Part shown: positions 33,787 through 41,734 of the stretch, piece by piece
Position numbering within the stretch: the stretch's first letter is position 1
Layout: every line of letters starts with the position of its first letter
Notes under the pieces: model-generated
What the model was told of the DNA's origin: nothing
Seen by the model: only the letters and a program-made list of their open reading frames with translations
Databases searched by the model: none
Assembly (NCBI RefSeq): GCF_902706295.1
Contig: NZ_CACSJJ010000002.1
Location: 124,001-188,000 of the forward strand
Length of the DNA: 64,000 nt
Direction: 5' to 3'
Origin: Arthrobacter sp. 18067
Lineage (GTDB): Bacteria > Actinomycetota > Actinomycetes > Actinomycetales > Micrococcaceae
Made by a program: the position numbers and the translations under genes

Positions 33787-33812
33787 GGAACATAAAAGCT
33801 TTGCCAGGCGTT
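33787..33812 (+). promoter_or_regulatory. Putative SigR/SigH-type (ECF sigma) promoter of rbpA
   Basis: GGAACA (33787-33792), 16 nt, then CGTT (33809-33812). This matches the GGAAYA-N16-CGTT pattern of thiol-stress ECF sigma factors (SigR of Streptomyces, SigH of mycobacteria). RbpA is a known SigR target in Streptomyces, which supports the reading. Confidence 0.6.
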
Positions 33813-33916
33813 GCAATTAGTGATGCAAGGTGTGCAGAAGTAGTCCGTAAGGAACGTGAAAACGGCTTACGGCTAGCGCGGAGTTCCTGCTCCGCGAACA
33901 GACAGAGGGAGTAATC

Positions 33917-34264
33917 ATGAGCGATCGCAGCCTGCGGGGTATGCGTCTTGGCGCCCAAAGCATGGAAACCGAGTCCGGCGTTGAACCGGCGCCGCGCCAG
34001 CGGGTCGAGTACCGCTGCGAGGATGGCGAGCAGGTCTTCGTAACCTTCTCCTCCGAAGCCGAGATTCCCCCGGTTTGGGTTTCCAAGACGGGCAAGGAAG
34101 CGCTTCTGGTTGACGGCGAGCGTCCTGTGGATGCCAACGAGAAAGCCGTACGTACCCACTGGGACATGCTGCTGGAACGCCGCAGCCTTCCCGAGCTGGA
34201 GCAGATCCTTGAGGATCGTTTGAACATTCTGCGTGAACGCCGTGGAGAGCGTCGTTCCGCGTAG
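33917..34264 (+). CDS. rbpA: RNA polymerase-binding protein RbpA
   Basis: 115 aa, full length. RbpA binds the primary sigma factor and core RNA polymerase and stabilises the open promoter complex; it is specific to Actinobacteria. The N-terminal tail MSDRSLRGMRLGAQSMETE, the core RVEYRCEDGEQVFVTFSSEAEIPPVW, and the C-terminal sigma-interaction helix THWDMLLERRSLPELEQILEDRL are all present. AGAGGGAG precedes the ATG. Two promoters of different type lie upstream and a strong terminator downstream, so it is a single-gene unit. Confidence 0.96.
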   Translation: MSDRSLRGMRLGAQSMETESGVEPAPRQRVEYRCEDGEQVFVTFSSEAEIPPVWVSKTGKEALLVDGERPVDANEKAVRTHWDMLLERRSLPELEQILEDRLNILRERRGERRSA

Positions 34265-34279
34265 TCTGCAACGCAGACA

Positions 34280-34323
34280 AAAAGGTCGGGCCGGGTTCCT
34301 TGAGGAACCCGGCCCGGCCTTTT
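34280..34323. terminator. Bidirectional terminator after rbpA
   Basis: A 20-bp stem, AAAAGGTCGGGCCGGGTTCC (34280-34299) with GGAACCCGGCCCGGCCTTTT (34304-34323), one G-U pair and a TTGA loop. It separates convergent rbpA and ppm1. Confidence 0.92.
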
Positions 34324-34335
34324 CTCTTGCCGATA

Positions 34336-35079
34336 CTACTTGGCGATGGCAGGTGACTTGCGGGTGAGCTTCGCCCAACGTGCTGCCACTCCCCATTTGG
34401 TGACATTGATCATGGCTTCCACAACGATGTTGCCACTCATCTTGGAGGCACCAAGTTCACGCTCGACGAACGTGATGGGGCGTTCTTCGATGCGGAGGCC
34501 CAGTTTGGCCACCCGCCATGCGAGGTCCACTTGGAAGCCGTATCCAACCGATTCGACTTCGTCCAGGTTCAGGGCCTCAAGCGTGGTGCGCTTGAAGGCA
34601 CGGTAGCCGCCGGTAACGTCCTTGATTTTTACACCCAACATGATCCGCGCGTAAGTGCTGCCGATGCGGGAGATGGCTTGGCGGTACAGCGGCCAGTTAA
34701 CGACGCTGCCACCGGTGACCCAACGGGACCCCATTGCGAGGTCTGCGCCGTCCTTGACGGCGTCGAGAAGCAGCGGCAGCTGCTCCGGCTTGTGGGAACC
34801 GTCGGCATCCATCTCTACCAGGACGTCGTATCCTGCGGCCAGGCCCCACTTGAAGCCGGCGATGTAGGCAGCGCCGAGTCCTTCCTTGCCCTTGCGGTGC
34901 AGAACGTGCACCTGGCTGTCCGCTGCGGCGAACTCGTCGGCAAGCTGTCCCGTGCCGTCAGGGCTGTTGTCGTCAACCACCAGAACATCAGACTCGGGAA
35001 CAGCTGCGCGCAGCCGTCCCAGCGTCACGGGGAGCGATTCGAGCTCGTTGTAGGTGGGAATGATCGTCAGGACACGCAA
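34336..35079 (-). CDS. Polyprenol-phosphate mannose synthase (Ppm1/DPM1-like)
   Basis: 247 aa GT2 glycosyltransferase that makes polyprenyl-phosphate-mannose from GDP-mannose, the donor for lipoglycan and protein mannosylation. Seen are TIIPTYNELESLP at the N-terminus, VVDDNSPDGT (about 34-43), the DxD-like EMDADGSHKPEQLP (about 88-101) and GSRWVTGG. There is no C-terminal membrane domain, as in single-domain DPM1 proteins. The start is TTG at 35079 with AAAGG 7 nt upstream. A TATAAT -10 lies about 75 nt upstream. In many actinobacteria this gene is fused to or beside lnt; no lnt is visible here. Confidence 0.9.
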   Translation of the reverse strand: MRVLTIIPTYNELESLPVTLGRLRAAVPESDVLVVDDNSPDGTGQLADEFAAADSQVHVLHRKGKEGLGAAYIAGFKWGLAAGYDVLVEMDADGSHKPEQLPLLLDAVKDGADLAMGSRWVTGGSVVNWPLYRQAISRIGSTYARIMLGVKIKDVTGGYRAFKRTTLEALNLDEVESVGYGFQVDLAWRVAKLGLRIEERPITFVERELGASKMSGNIVVEAMINVTKWGVAARWAKLTRKSPAIAK

Positions 35080-35510
35080 GAAGAGGCCTTTCCTTGATGG
35101 AGCGGTCAGTGTGCCGGACCAGCCTGGCGGCTGGCATTCTGGCGCAACTCTCCATTATAGGACGCCGGAAGGCACTCCTTGAGCGGCTGTGGTGTCAGAC
35201 ACAGGCAAGGGCCTGGTGCAGGGAGCAGAATGCCGCGGGCAGGTCCACAAGCCCAGGACCAGTGGCGCCGGGCAAAGAATCCCTGACGAACTGTTTTCTG
35301 GGTCACTGCGGACCTGCCCACCTGTTTGCCGCCACCATGAACGTGTTCCGGCCACGGCCGGACCCCCAAGCCTCGGCTTTGCCGCTGCGTTGATTGTCCG
35401 TTGAGCCTCAATGCTACGGACTCCCCCCACACTGTCAACCGCCCGGTGACCTGCGGTTCCATGCGTCGGCCCAGTTCAGTGACCCTCCCCGAGGCGAGAA
35501 ATTGATCCCG
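35080..35510. other. 431-nt gap without a recognisable gene
   Basis: Both strands have short open frames but none shows family resemblance or a convincing start. It contains a minus-strand TATAAT (35154-35159) suited to drive ppm1, with a weak TCAAGG 17 nt upstream, and a short hairpin TCCGGCCACGGCCGGA near 35348-35363. The rest is unexplained. Confidence 0.5.
35154..35182 (-). promoter_or_regulatory. Probable promoter of ppm1
   Basis: On the minus strand, TCAAGG (35177-35182), a 17-nt spacer and a perfect TATAAT (35154-35159). The -35 is poor. Confidence 0.5.
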
Positions 35511-37175
35511 TTAGGCGCGGAGGTTCTCGTGCGCGAACAGTTCCTGTCCTTCACGGACCGTCTGCAAGCAGCGAGGGTCGCTGCCGGTATCCAGCGCAGG
35601 CAACAGTGGTGTCCGCGCCCTCGGGTCCGTGCTCCAGGACTGTACGCGGCTGTCTGCCACCTGAACCATGAGCTCTTCGGCTTCCCACACGGCGAAGCTG
35701 GCAGGTGCTCCGGGCACCAGTTGGCCCATCAGGGGGTTTCGGTGCTTCGCGGCCCGCCAGCCTGCCCGGGTGTGCCCCAGGAATGCGGCCCTGGCAGAAA
35801 TCCGCTGATCCGGATTGCTGTGCTCCAGGCACGCCCGGACACTGGACCACGGCCGCAGGGGCGTGACGGGGCTGTCGCTGCCAAACGCAATCGGCACGCC
35901 GCTTGCATAGAAGGAAGCGAATGGATTCATGGCTTTGCTCCGGCCGCCCAAGCGCTGGTCATAGAGACCGCCTGGAGCGCCCCACGCGGCATCGAAACCC
36001 GGCTGCACGCTGACTGTGATGGAGTACTTGGCCAGTCTGTCGACGGCGGATTGATCAGCCATCTCAACGTGTTCCAGTCGGTGGCCCGCAGCCCGGATAC
36101 GCTGCTCTCCCACTTCGGCCGCGGCTGCATCCAACGCACTAAGAACCGCATCGAGGCCAGCATCGCCGATGACATGGAATCCTGCCTGGATGCCCAGTTG
36201 GGAGGTAGCGGCAAGGTGCCGGGCCGCGTCATCCACGGAGAGGTACAGGCTGCCGCGGTGCCCGGGCGCATCCGCATAGTCGTCTATGAGGGCCGCCGTT
36301 CGGGAGCCGATGGAACCATCCATGTTGAGGTCGCCCGCGAGGCCCAGGACCCCTGTACCCAAGCCCTCCAGGATGCTTTGGGCGTGCTCGGCCGATGAAG
36401 CAAGCTCACCCCAATAAGGCAGGATTTCCGGGCTGTTTCCCTCGTCATTCCATGAGGCGGCCATCCGGAGGTCATCGGGTCCGCAGATGTGGGGTGCCGA
36501 CATTTCAGCCAAGGCGACGTAGCCGTGGGAAGCCGCTTCCTGGAGGGCTCGTTCCTGGTAAGCACGTCGTTCAGACGCAGGGAACTGCCGTGCTGTAAGC
36601 CTTGCGGCAGAATGTGCTGCTCGCACCACCCGTGAGCTGCCGGAGAATCCATCCAAGCCGTCCAAATCCGCCGCCAAGGCCAGTGACGGGGAGACCAAGG
36701 CAGAATGGACATCGATGCGTGAGAGGTAAACCAGCCGTCCGCCGGCTGCCCGCTCGATCTCCTCGAGGGTAGGCAAAGCGGAGTCGTGCCAGGCTGTGTC
36801 ATCCCAGCCGTGTCCCAGGATGCTGCCGGAACCTCCGGCCGTGGCAGCAGCAACGGCGTCGAGGAGTTCCTTGGCCGAACGGGCCGCGGTGAGGTTCAGG
36901 CCCGACAACGCGAGGCCGGTTTCGGTCAGGTGCGCATGGGAATCGACAAAACCCGGAGCCAGGAGGGCGCCTCGGAGATCGATAATCTCCATCGATGAAT
37001 CGGCGATGGATGTAGCTGCCTGCTCGGAACCGACCCAGGCAACGGTATCGCCGTCCACCACCATGGCGGTGGCGAACGGATCAGCGGCGGTATAGATAGA
37101 ACCGTTGCGGTACATCGTGACCCGGCGGTCCTTTGCGTTGCGGTTTTGGCCGGCAGGCGCGCCTGGCTGGTTCAT
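35511..37175 (-). CDS. Amidohydrolase family protein (YtcJ/exoenzyme-type)
   Basis: 554 aa metal-dependent hydrolase. The N-terminal beta-sandwich has MYRNGSIYTAADPFATAMVV. DLRGALLAPGFVDSHAHLTETG near 70-90 carries the HxH metal site. AGFHVIGDAGLDAVLSAL near 335 and HRLEHVEMAD near 370 hold further His ligands, and FGSDSPVTPLRPW near 435 the Asp. The pattern is that of the YtcJ group of amidohydrolases, most of unknown substrate. GAGGAG precedes the ATG at 37175. It is 50 nt downstream of the helicase gene on the same strand and may be co-transcribed. Confidence 0.88.
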   Translation of the reverse strand: MNQPGAPAGQNRNAKDRRVTMYRNGSIYTAADPFATAMVVDGDTVAWVGSEQAATSIADSSMEIIDLRGALLAPGFVDSHAHLTETGLALSGLNLTAARSAKELLDAVAAATAGGSGSILGHGWDDTAWHDSALPTLEEIERAAGGRLVYLSRIDVHSALVSPSLALAADLDGLDGFSGSSRVVRAAHSAARLTARQFPASERRAYQERALQEAASHGYVALAEMSAPHICGPDDLRMAASWNDEGNSPEILPYWGELASSAEHAQSILEGLGTGVLGLAGDLNMDGSIGSRTAALIDDYADAPGHRGSLYLSVDDAARHLAATSQLGIQAGFHVIGDAGLDAVLSALDAAAAEVGEQRIRAAGHRLEHVEMADQSAVDRLAKYSITVSVQPGFDAAWGAPGGLYDQRLGGRSKAMNPFASFYASGVPIAFGSDSPVTPLRPWSSVRACLEHSNPDQRISARAAFLGHTRAGWRAAKHRNPLMGQLVPGAPASFAVWEAEELMVQVADSRVQSWSTDPRARTPLLPALDTGSDPRCLQTVREGQELFAHENLRA

Positions 37176-37225
37176 TGGTTGAGCTCCTCGAGCGTTGAAA
37201 GCAGTAAATCAGATGAAGATGTGGG

Positions 37226-40201
37226 CTAGGCCACCGTGGAGTAGGCAACGACGCCGCGGCGGACCAAGTCAATGGATTCCCGGCAGATTCGTGCCACGCG
37301 TGGGTCCAGCTGCGGGATTTTGGCCAGCTGGTCGAGCAGATCCACTACCTGCTTGGCCCAACGGACGAAATCACCGGCAGCGAGGTCGGTTCCGCTGAGG
37401 ACTTCCTGAAGATGACGGCCTTTGGCCCACTTATACATAGGCCACATCAGGCCGAGTTCCGGTTCACCGGTCAAGGGAAGCCTGTTGTGCTCCTCGGTGT
37501 CCTCCAGCTGGGACCATTCCCGGATGACGATGTCCACAGCCGATTCGAGCGAAATGGTGGGCATCTTTGGCCGCAGCCCGCGGTCCTCGCGTTTGGCTTG
37601 GTACACCAAGGTGCTGGCCAGGGACGCCAGCTCTGCGGCGTCGAGATCGTTAAGGGCGCCGCGGCGGACCGACTGGGAGATGAGCAGGTCCTTTTCGCCA
37701 TAGATCCTGCGCAGCCGCTGCCCGTCGGGGCTGATGGTGACCTGCCCGGCGTCGTTCGTCTCCAAGTAACCATATGCCGACAGAACATCACACACACGGT
37801 CGAACGTCTTGGCGATAGTGTTGGTGCGGCCTTGGATTTGACGGACCAGGCCGTCGGTTTCCTTACGCAGTTTCCACCACCGCTCCGACCACCGGGCGTG
37901 GTCTTCGCGTTCGCTGCAGCCATGGCACGGATGGGCCCGGAGCGCGCGCCTCAGGTCGGCAATTTTCTTTTCCTGGTCCGGCAGGCGGGCTCCGAGGCCG
38001 AAGTCCTCGTGCCTGCTGTTGCGGCGACTCTCTGGTGCGTCTTCGCTGATTGCGTGGCGCATGGACGAGGCAAGGTCCCGGCGGGCCTTCGGGACCTTGG
38101 CGTTGAAGGATTTCGGAATGCGGATCCGGGTCACCGGCGATACCGGGCCTTCAAGGTCGTGGACACCGATGCGACGGAGTTGGTTGTCCGAGGTGAGCAC
38201 CGACGGGCGGGGCTCACGGGCGTTTCGATCCACTTCAAGGACCACTGCATGCCCGGCAAGCCTGCCGCTGTAGATGCTGATGACGTCGCCGGGAATCAAC
38301 CGTGCCAGGGAGTCGGCAACATGGGACTTGCGGGCACGCTGATGGTCGCGTGCAGCGAAATTCTCGGCGTCACTGAGCTCGCGCCGGAGCTTTGCGTATT
38401 CGGTGAAGTCTCCGAGGTGGCACTGCATGGACTTTGCATAGCCTGCCAGGGACTCCTCGCGCCCCCGGACCTGCCGGGCAAGACCCACCACGGAGCGGTC
38501 CGCCTGAAATTGCGCGAAGGAGGACTCCAGGATTTCGCGGGCGCGCCCGCGGCCAAACTGGGCAATCAGGTTGATGCTCATGTTGTAGGTGGGCCTGAAG
38601 CTGGAGTTCAAGGGGTAGGTGCGGCGTGAAGCCAGACCGGCTACGGCCGCAGGATCGGTCCCCGGTTGCCACAGCACAACTGCATGGCCCTCGACGTCGA
38701 TGCCCCGGCGTCCGGCGCGTCCGGTGAGTTGTGTGTACTCCCCCGCCGTGATGTTGACATGGGCTTCACCGTTGAACTTCTCCAATTTTTCCAGGACCAC
38801 GCAACGGGCTGGCATGTTTACCCCAAGGGCCAGCGTTTCGGTGGCGAAGACCGCCTTCACCAGGCCGTCGGCAAAGAGCTTTTCCACCACTTCCTTGAAC
38901 GTCGGAAGCATGCCTGCGTGATGGGCAGCAAAGCCCCTGACAAGTCCGTCGCGCCAACCCCAGAAACCGAGGACATCGAGATCATCGGCGGGAATTTCGT
39001 GGCTGGCCTCGTCCACCCGCTGGGCAATGATTTGCTGTTCCCGCTCTGTTGTCAGCCACAGCCCGGATGCAGCGCACTGAGCCACTGCGGCGTCACAGCC
39101 GGCCCTGGAGAAAATAAACGTGATGGCAGGCAGGAGATCCTGGCGCCTGAGGCTCTCGATGACTTGTGGACGGCTGGCCTTCCGGACAGGGCTGCGCTGC
39201 TCTGACTGCTGCCGCTCATCGCGGTAGCGGTCTTGGCGCCGGCGGCTGCGTCCCCCATGACCAAAGCGTCCGCTCATGTTCATGCGGCTCTCGGAACGGG
39301 CCATCGCCAACAGATCCGGATTGACTTCGAATTCCGGGCCGGTGACTGCCTGGCGGACCTTGAGGGGAGTAGAACGTTTGGCGGCGGAGTTCCTGTGGTC
39401 AGCTGCCACTGGTGCGTTCACCTCTTCATCGGACTCGGAAAGATCCGGTGCTTCGGTTTCTTGTGCTCCAGGGGCCTGGGGCGCGATCTCGTCAAAGGTG
39501 GTGTCTCCAGCGAAGAGATCAACAATTTCCCGGCCCACCATGACGTGCTGCCACAGTGGCACCGGACGGTGCTCGGAAACGATGACGTCAGTGTCGCCCC
39601 TGACCGTATCCAGCCAGGCGCCGAACTCTTCGGCGTTGGAGACTGTGGCACTCAGTGAGGCAACCTGCACCTCGCTGGGCAAATGAATGATGACTTCTTC
39701 CCAGACGGCCCCGCGGAATCGGTCGGCCAGGTAATGGACCTCGTCCATCACGACAAAACCAAGGTCACCCAGGGTCTCTGAATCGGCATACAGCATGTTC
39801 CGAAGGACCTCGGTGGTCATGACCACCACTGGAGCCTCGCCGTTGATGGTGGTGTCGCCTGTCAGCAAGCCAACATTCTCTGCCCCGTACTTAGCCGCCA
39901 ACTCCGAGAACTTCTGGTTGCTCAGAGCCTTGATGGGGGTGGTGTAGAAGGCCTTAAGCCCCCGCTCCAGGGCAAGATATATGGCAAACTCGCCAACTAT
40001 GGTTTTACCCGCACCCGTCGGGGCTGCTACCAGGACCCCGCGGCCTTCCTGGAGCGACCTGCACGCCTCACGCTGGAAGTCGTCCAGGTCGAAGTCCAGG
40101 GAACGGGCAAAGGCGCCAAGGTACGTTTTCGACTCAGCTGCCCGCTGGGCTGCCGCTTGATAGCGGTCTGATGGAGATGAAGACCCGGAAATGGAGGACA
40201 T
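37226..40201 (-). CDS. helY: Ski2/Mtr4-like DEAD/DEAH-box RNA helicase (HelY)
   Basis: 991 aa. Helicase motif I is APTGAGKT at 60-67, motif Ia TPIKALSNQKF, motif II DEVH at 153-156, motif III SLSATVSNAEEF, motif VI QLTGRAGRRGID. The C-terminal third has the DSHCT-like domain with a cysteine pair (HPCHGCSEREDHARW). This is the actinobacterial HelY relative of yeast Ski2/Mtr4, expected to unwind RNA for degradation. TAGGCT is 6 nt before the ATG at 40201, indicating a leaderless transcript separate from tatC upstream. Gly/Ser-rich first residues are disordered. Confidence 0.9.
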   Translation of the reverse strand: MSSISGSSSPSDRYQAAAQRAAESKTYLGAFARSLDFDLDDFQREACRSLQEGRGVLVAAPTGAGKTIVGEFAIYLALERGLKAFYTTPIKALSNQKFSELAAKYGAENVGLLTGDTTINGEAPVVVMTTEVLRNMLYADSETLGDLGFVVMDEVHYLADRFRGAVWEEVIIHLPSEVQVASLSATVSNAEEFGAWLDTVRGDTDVIVSEHRPVPLWQHVMVGREIVDLFAGDTTFDEIAPQAPGAQETEAPDLSESDEEVNAPVAADHRNSAAKRSTPLKVRQAVTGPEFEVNPDLLAMARSESRMNMSGRFGHGGRSRRRQDRYRDERQQSEQRSPVRKASRPQVIESLRRQDLLPAITFIFSRAGCDAAVAQCAASGLWLTTEREQQIIAQRVDEASHEIPADDLDVLGFWGWRDGLVRGFAAHHAGMLPTFKEVVEKLFADGLVKAVFATETLALGVNMPARCVVLEKLEKFNGEAHVNITAGEYTQLTGRAGRRGIDVEGHAVVLWQPGTDPAAVAGLASRRTYPLNSSFRPTYNMSINLIAQFGRGRAREILESSFAQFQADRSVVGLARQVRGREESLAGYAKSMQCHLGDFTEYAKLRRELSDAENFAARDHQRARKSHVADSLARLIPGDVISIYSGRLAGHAVVLEVDRNAREPRPSVLTSDNQLRRIGVHDLEGPVSPVTRIRIPKSFNAKVPKARRDLASSMRHAISEDAPESRRNSRHEDFGLGARLPDQEKKIADLRRALRAHPCHGCSEREDHARWSERWWKLRKETDGLVRQIQGRTNTIAKTFDRVCDVLSAYGYLETNDAGQVTISPDGQRLRRIYGEKDLLISQSVRRGALNDLDAAELASLASTLVYQAKREDRGLRPKMPTISLESAVDIVIREWSQLEDTEEHNRLPLTGEPELGLMWPMYKWAKGRHLQEVLSGTDLAAGDFVRWAKQVVDLLDQLAKIPQLDPRVARICRESIDLVRRGVVAYSTVA

Positions 40202-40225
40202 GCATCAAGCCTAGTGGCCCAACGT

Positions 40226-41062
40226 CTAGAGATTCTCCAGATCCGTTGCCGGGGTGGCGATGTCTGCGTTGGCTTCGGTCTCAGCTGCCTTTTTGATGGC
40301 GCGACGCTCGCGGCGCCGGTCGTTCCAGAGGCAGACGCCGATGGCCGCGAAGAACAGAAGCAGCATGGGCGCTGCGAGGTAGAACATGCTCATGGCATCT
40401 GCGCCGGGAGCAGCCATCGCAGCGAACAGGCACACCAGGAAGATCGTGATTCGCCAACTCTTGACCAACTGCTTGCCTTTGACGATCCCGGCAAGGTTCA
40501 GCCCCACAAGAACCACCGGGACAAGGAAAGCAATGCCGAAAGCCAACAGGAGCCGCAGAACGAACGCGAGGTAGATCTCCGCGCTGATGAAGTTTGACCC
40601 ACCCGAAGGAGTGAAATCGGTCAACACGCGAACGGCGTTGGGCAGTACCAGCCAAGCAAGGAGGACACCACCAATGAAAAGGGGTACCGCCGCTGCGACG
40701 AAGGACAACGCCAAGCGTCGTTCCTTTTTGTGCAGCCCGGGCACGATGAAGGCCCAGAGTTGGTAGATCCACACAGGACTTGACAGGATCACGCCAAGAA
40801 AAACCGAAACCTGGACCATGAGGTCGAATGAACTGGCCACGCCGTCAAAGTTCAGGGTCGCAGCGCGGCCCTCTTTCTCGTTGAGGTCCTTGATCGGCTT
40901 GATCAAGCCCTCCAAGAGCGGCTGGTAGACAATGAAGCCCACCACGGTACCCAGGATGATACCGATTGCAGCCTTGAAGAGCCGGTTCTTGAGTTCCTTG
41001 AGGTGGTCAAGGAGCGCCATCCGGGCTTCGGGGTTGGCCTTGCGCCCCTTCGTTTCTACCAC
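40226..41062 (-). CDS. tatC: Sec-independent translocase subunit TatC
   Basis: 278 aa, six transmembrane helices. It recognises twin-arginine signal peptides. RMALLDHLKELKNRLFKAA matches the conserved N-terminal cytoplasmic HLxELRxR region, and the family Pro/Glu residues in loop 1 and helix 3 are present (SPVWIYQLWAFIVPGLHKKERR). The C-terminus is a charged tail (RRERRAIKKAAETEANADI). The start is GTG at 41062, 6 nt after the tatA stop; an internal ATG before ALLDHL is an alternative. Confidence 0.95.
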   Translation of the reverse strand: MVETKGRKANPEARMALLDHLKELKNRLFKAAIGIILGTVVGFIVYQPLLEGLIKPIKDLNEKEGRAATLNFDGVASSFDLMVQVSVFLGVILSSPVWIYQLWAFIVPGLHKKERRLALSFVAAAVPLFIGGVLLAWLVLPNAVRVLTDFTPSGGSNFISAEIYLAFVLRLLLAFGIAFLVPVVLVGLNLAGIVKGKQLVKSWRITIFLVCLFAAMAAPGADAMSMFYLAAPMLLLFFAAIGVCLWNDRRRERRAIKKAAETEANADIATPATDLENL

Positions 41063-41068
41063 TTCTGT

Positions 41069-41338
41069 TTAGACGCGGTTGGCGGGCGGAACGTCAGTCT
41101 CGCCGTTGTTCTTGGCCTTGGCGTCCGGGTGGCCTACTACCTTGCCTTCGACGGCGTCGGAAGCGTCCTGGGAGTCCTTCGTTTCGGAAGAACCATCCTT
41201 CTTCATTTCCCGGACTTCAGACTTGAAAATACGCATCGACTGCCCAATGCTGCGCGCCATGGACGGCAGCTTCGGCGCTGCAAAGAGCACCAGAGCCAGG
41301 ACGATGATGATGATGAGATGCCAGCCTTCGAGCCTCAT
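41069..41338 (-). CDS. tatA: Sec-independent translocase subunit TatA
   Basis: 89 aa. One N-terminal membrane helix (WHLIIIIVLALVLFAAPKLPSMARSIGQSM) is followed by an amphipathic helix with the FxxP-type hinge and a charged tail ending in NGETDVPPANRV. It polymerises to form the Tat pore. AAAGGA lies about 14 nt before the ATG. It is directly followed by tatC. Confidence 0.93.
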   Translation of the reverse strand: MRLEGWHLIIIIVLALVLFAAPKLPSMARSIGQSMRIFKSEVREMKKDGSSETKDSQDASDAVEGKVVGHPDAKAKNNGETDVPPANRV

Positions 41339-41374
41339 GTGGGGAGGTCCTTTCCTTTTGGATACATCCTACGT

Positions 41375-41725
41375 CTATCTGAATTCAATGTCGTGCAGGG
41401 ATTGGGGCTGACCCCGATCTGCTTTGCGCTTGACGCGCCTTTGGCGACGAACTTCCTGGCGGAAGGCTTTGGCCGTCAGGTAATCATGACGTATCTGATC
41501 CGGGGAGGCAAAAATTGCGGAGCCTGGTTCAGCGCGCGCTTCCGTCGTTTCAACGTCGGAGGTTTCCACGTCGGGCGAAAGTTTGCTGAAACGTTTACCC
41601 GCGTCGCCCAATTCATGAACAGTTGACATGAATTTCCTGAACAAGCGGTACCCCAGCGTCAGGTGAAGCAACAACGAAAGGGCTATGAGCGCGATCCACA
41701 ACAGGATCCAGAACCACCAAGGCAT
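41375..41725 (-). CDS. Small membrane protein of unknown function
   Basis: 116 aa. One N-terminal membrane helix (WWFWILLWIALIALSLLLHLTLGY, about 3-26) is followed by a cytoplasmic region with acidic middle and basic C-terminus (AFRQEVRRQRRVKRKADRGQP). I do not recognise a family. It lies between pafBC and tatA. Its TAGACT -10 element, 6 nt before the ATG, overlaps the pafBC stop codon, so it probably has its own leaderless promoter while also being transcribed from upstream. Confidence 0.75.
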   Translation of the reverse strand: MPWWFWILLWIALIALSLLLHLTLGYRLFRKFMSTVHELGDAGKRFSKLSPDVETSDVETTEARAEPGSAIFASPDQIRHDYLTAKAFRQEVRRQRRVKRKADRGQPQSLHDIEFR

Positions 41726-41734
41726 CTGAACAGT

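Noticed and set aside
35094..35393. Plus-strand open frame of 99 codons in the ppm1-amidohydrolase gap
   Set aside because: No ribosome-binding site, no family resemblance, and equally long frames occur on the other strand.
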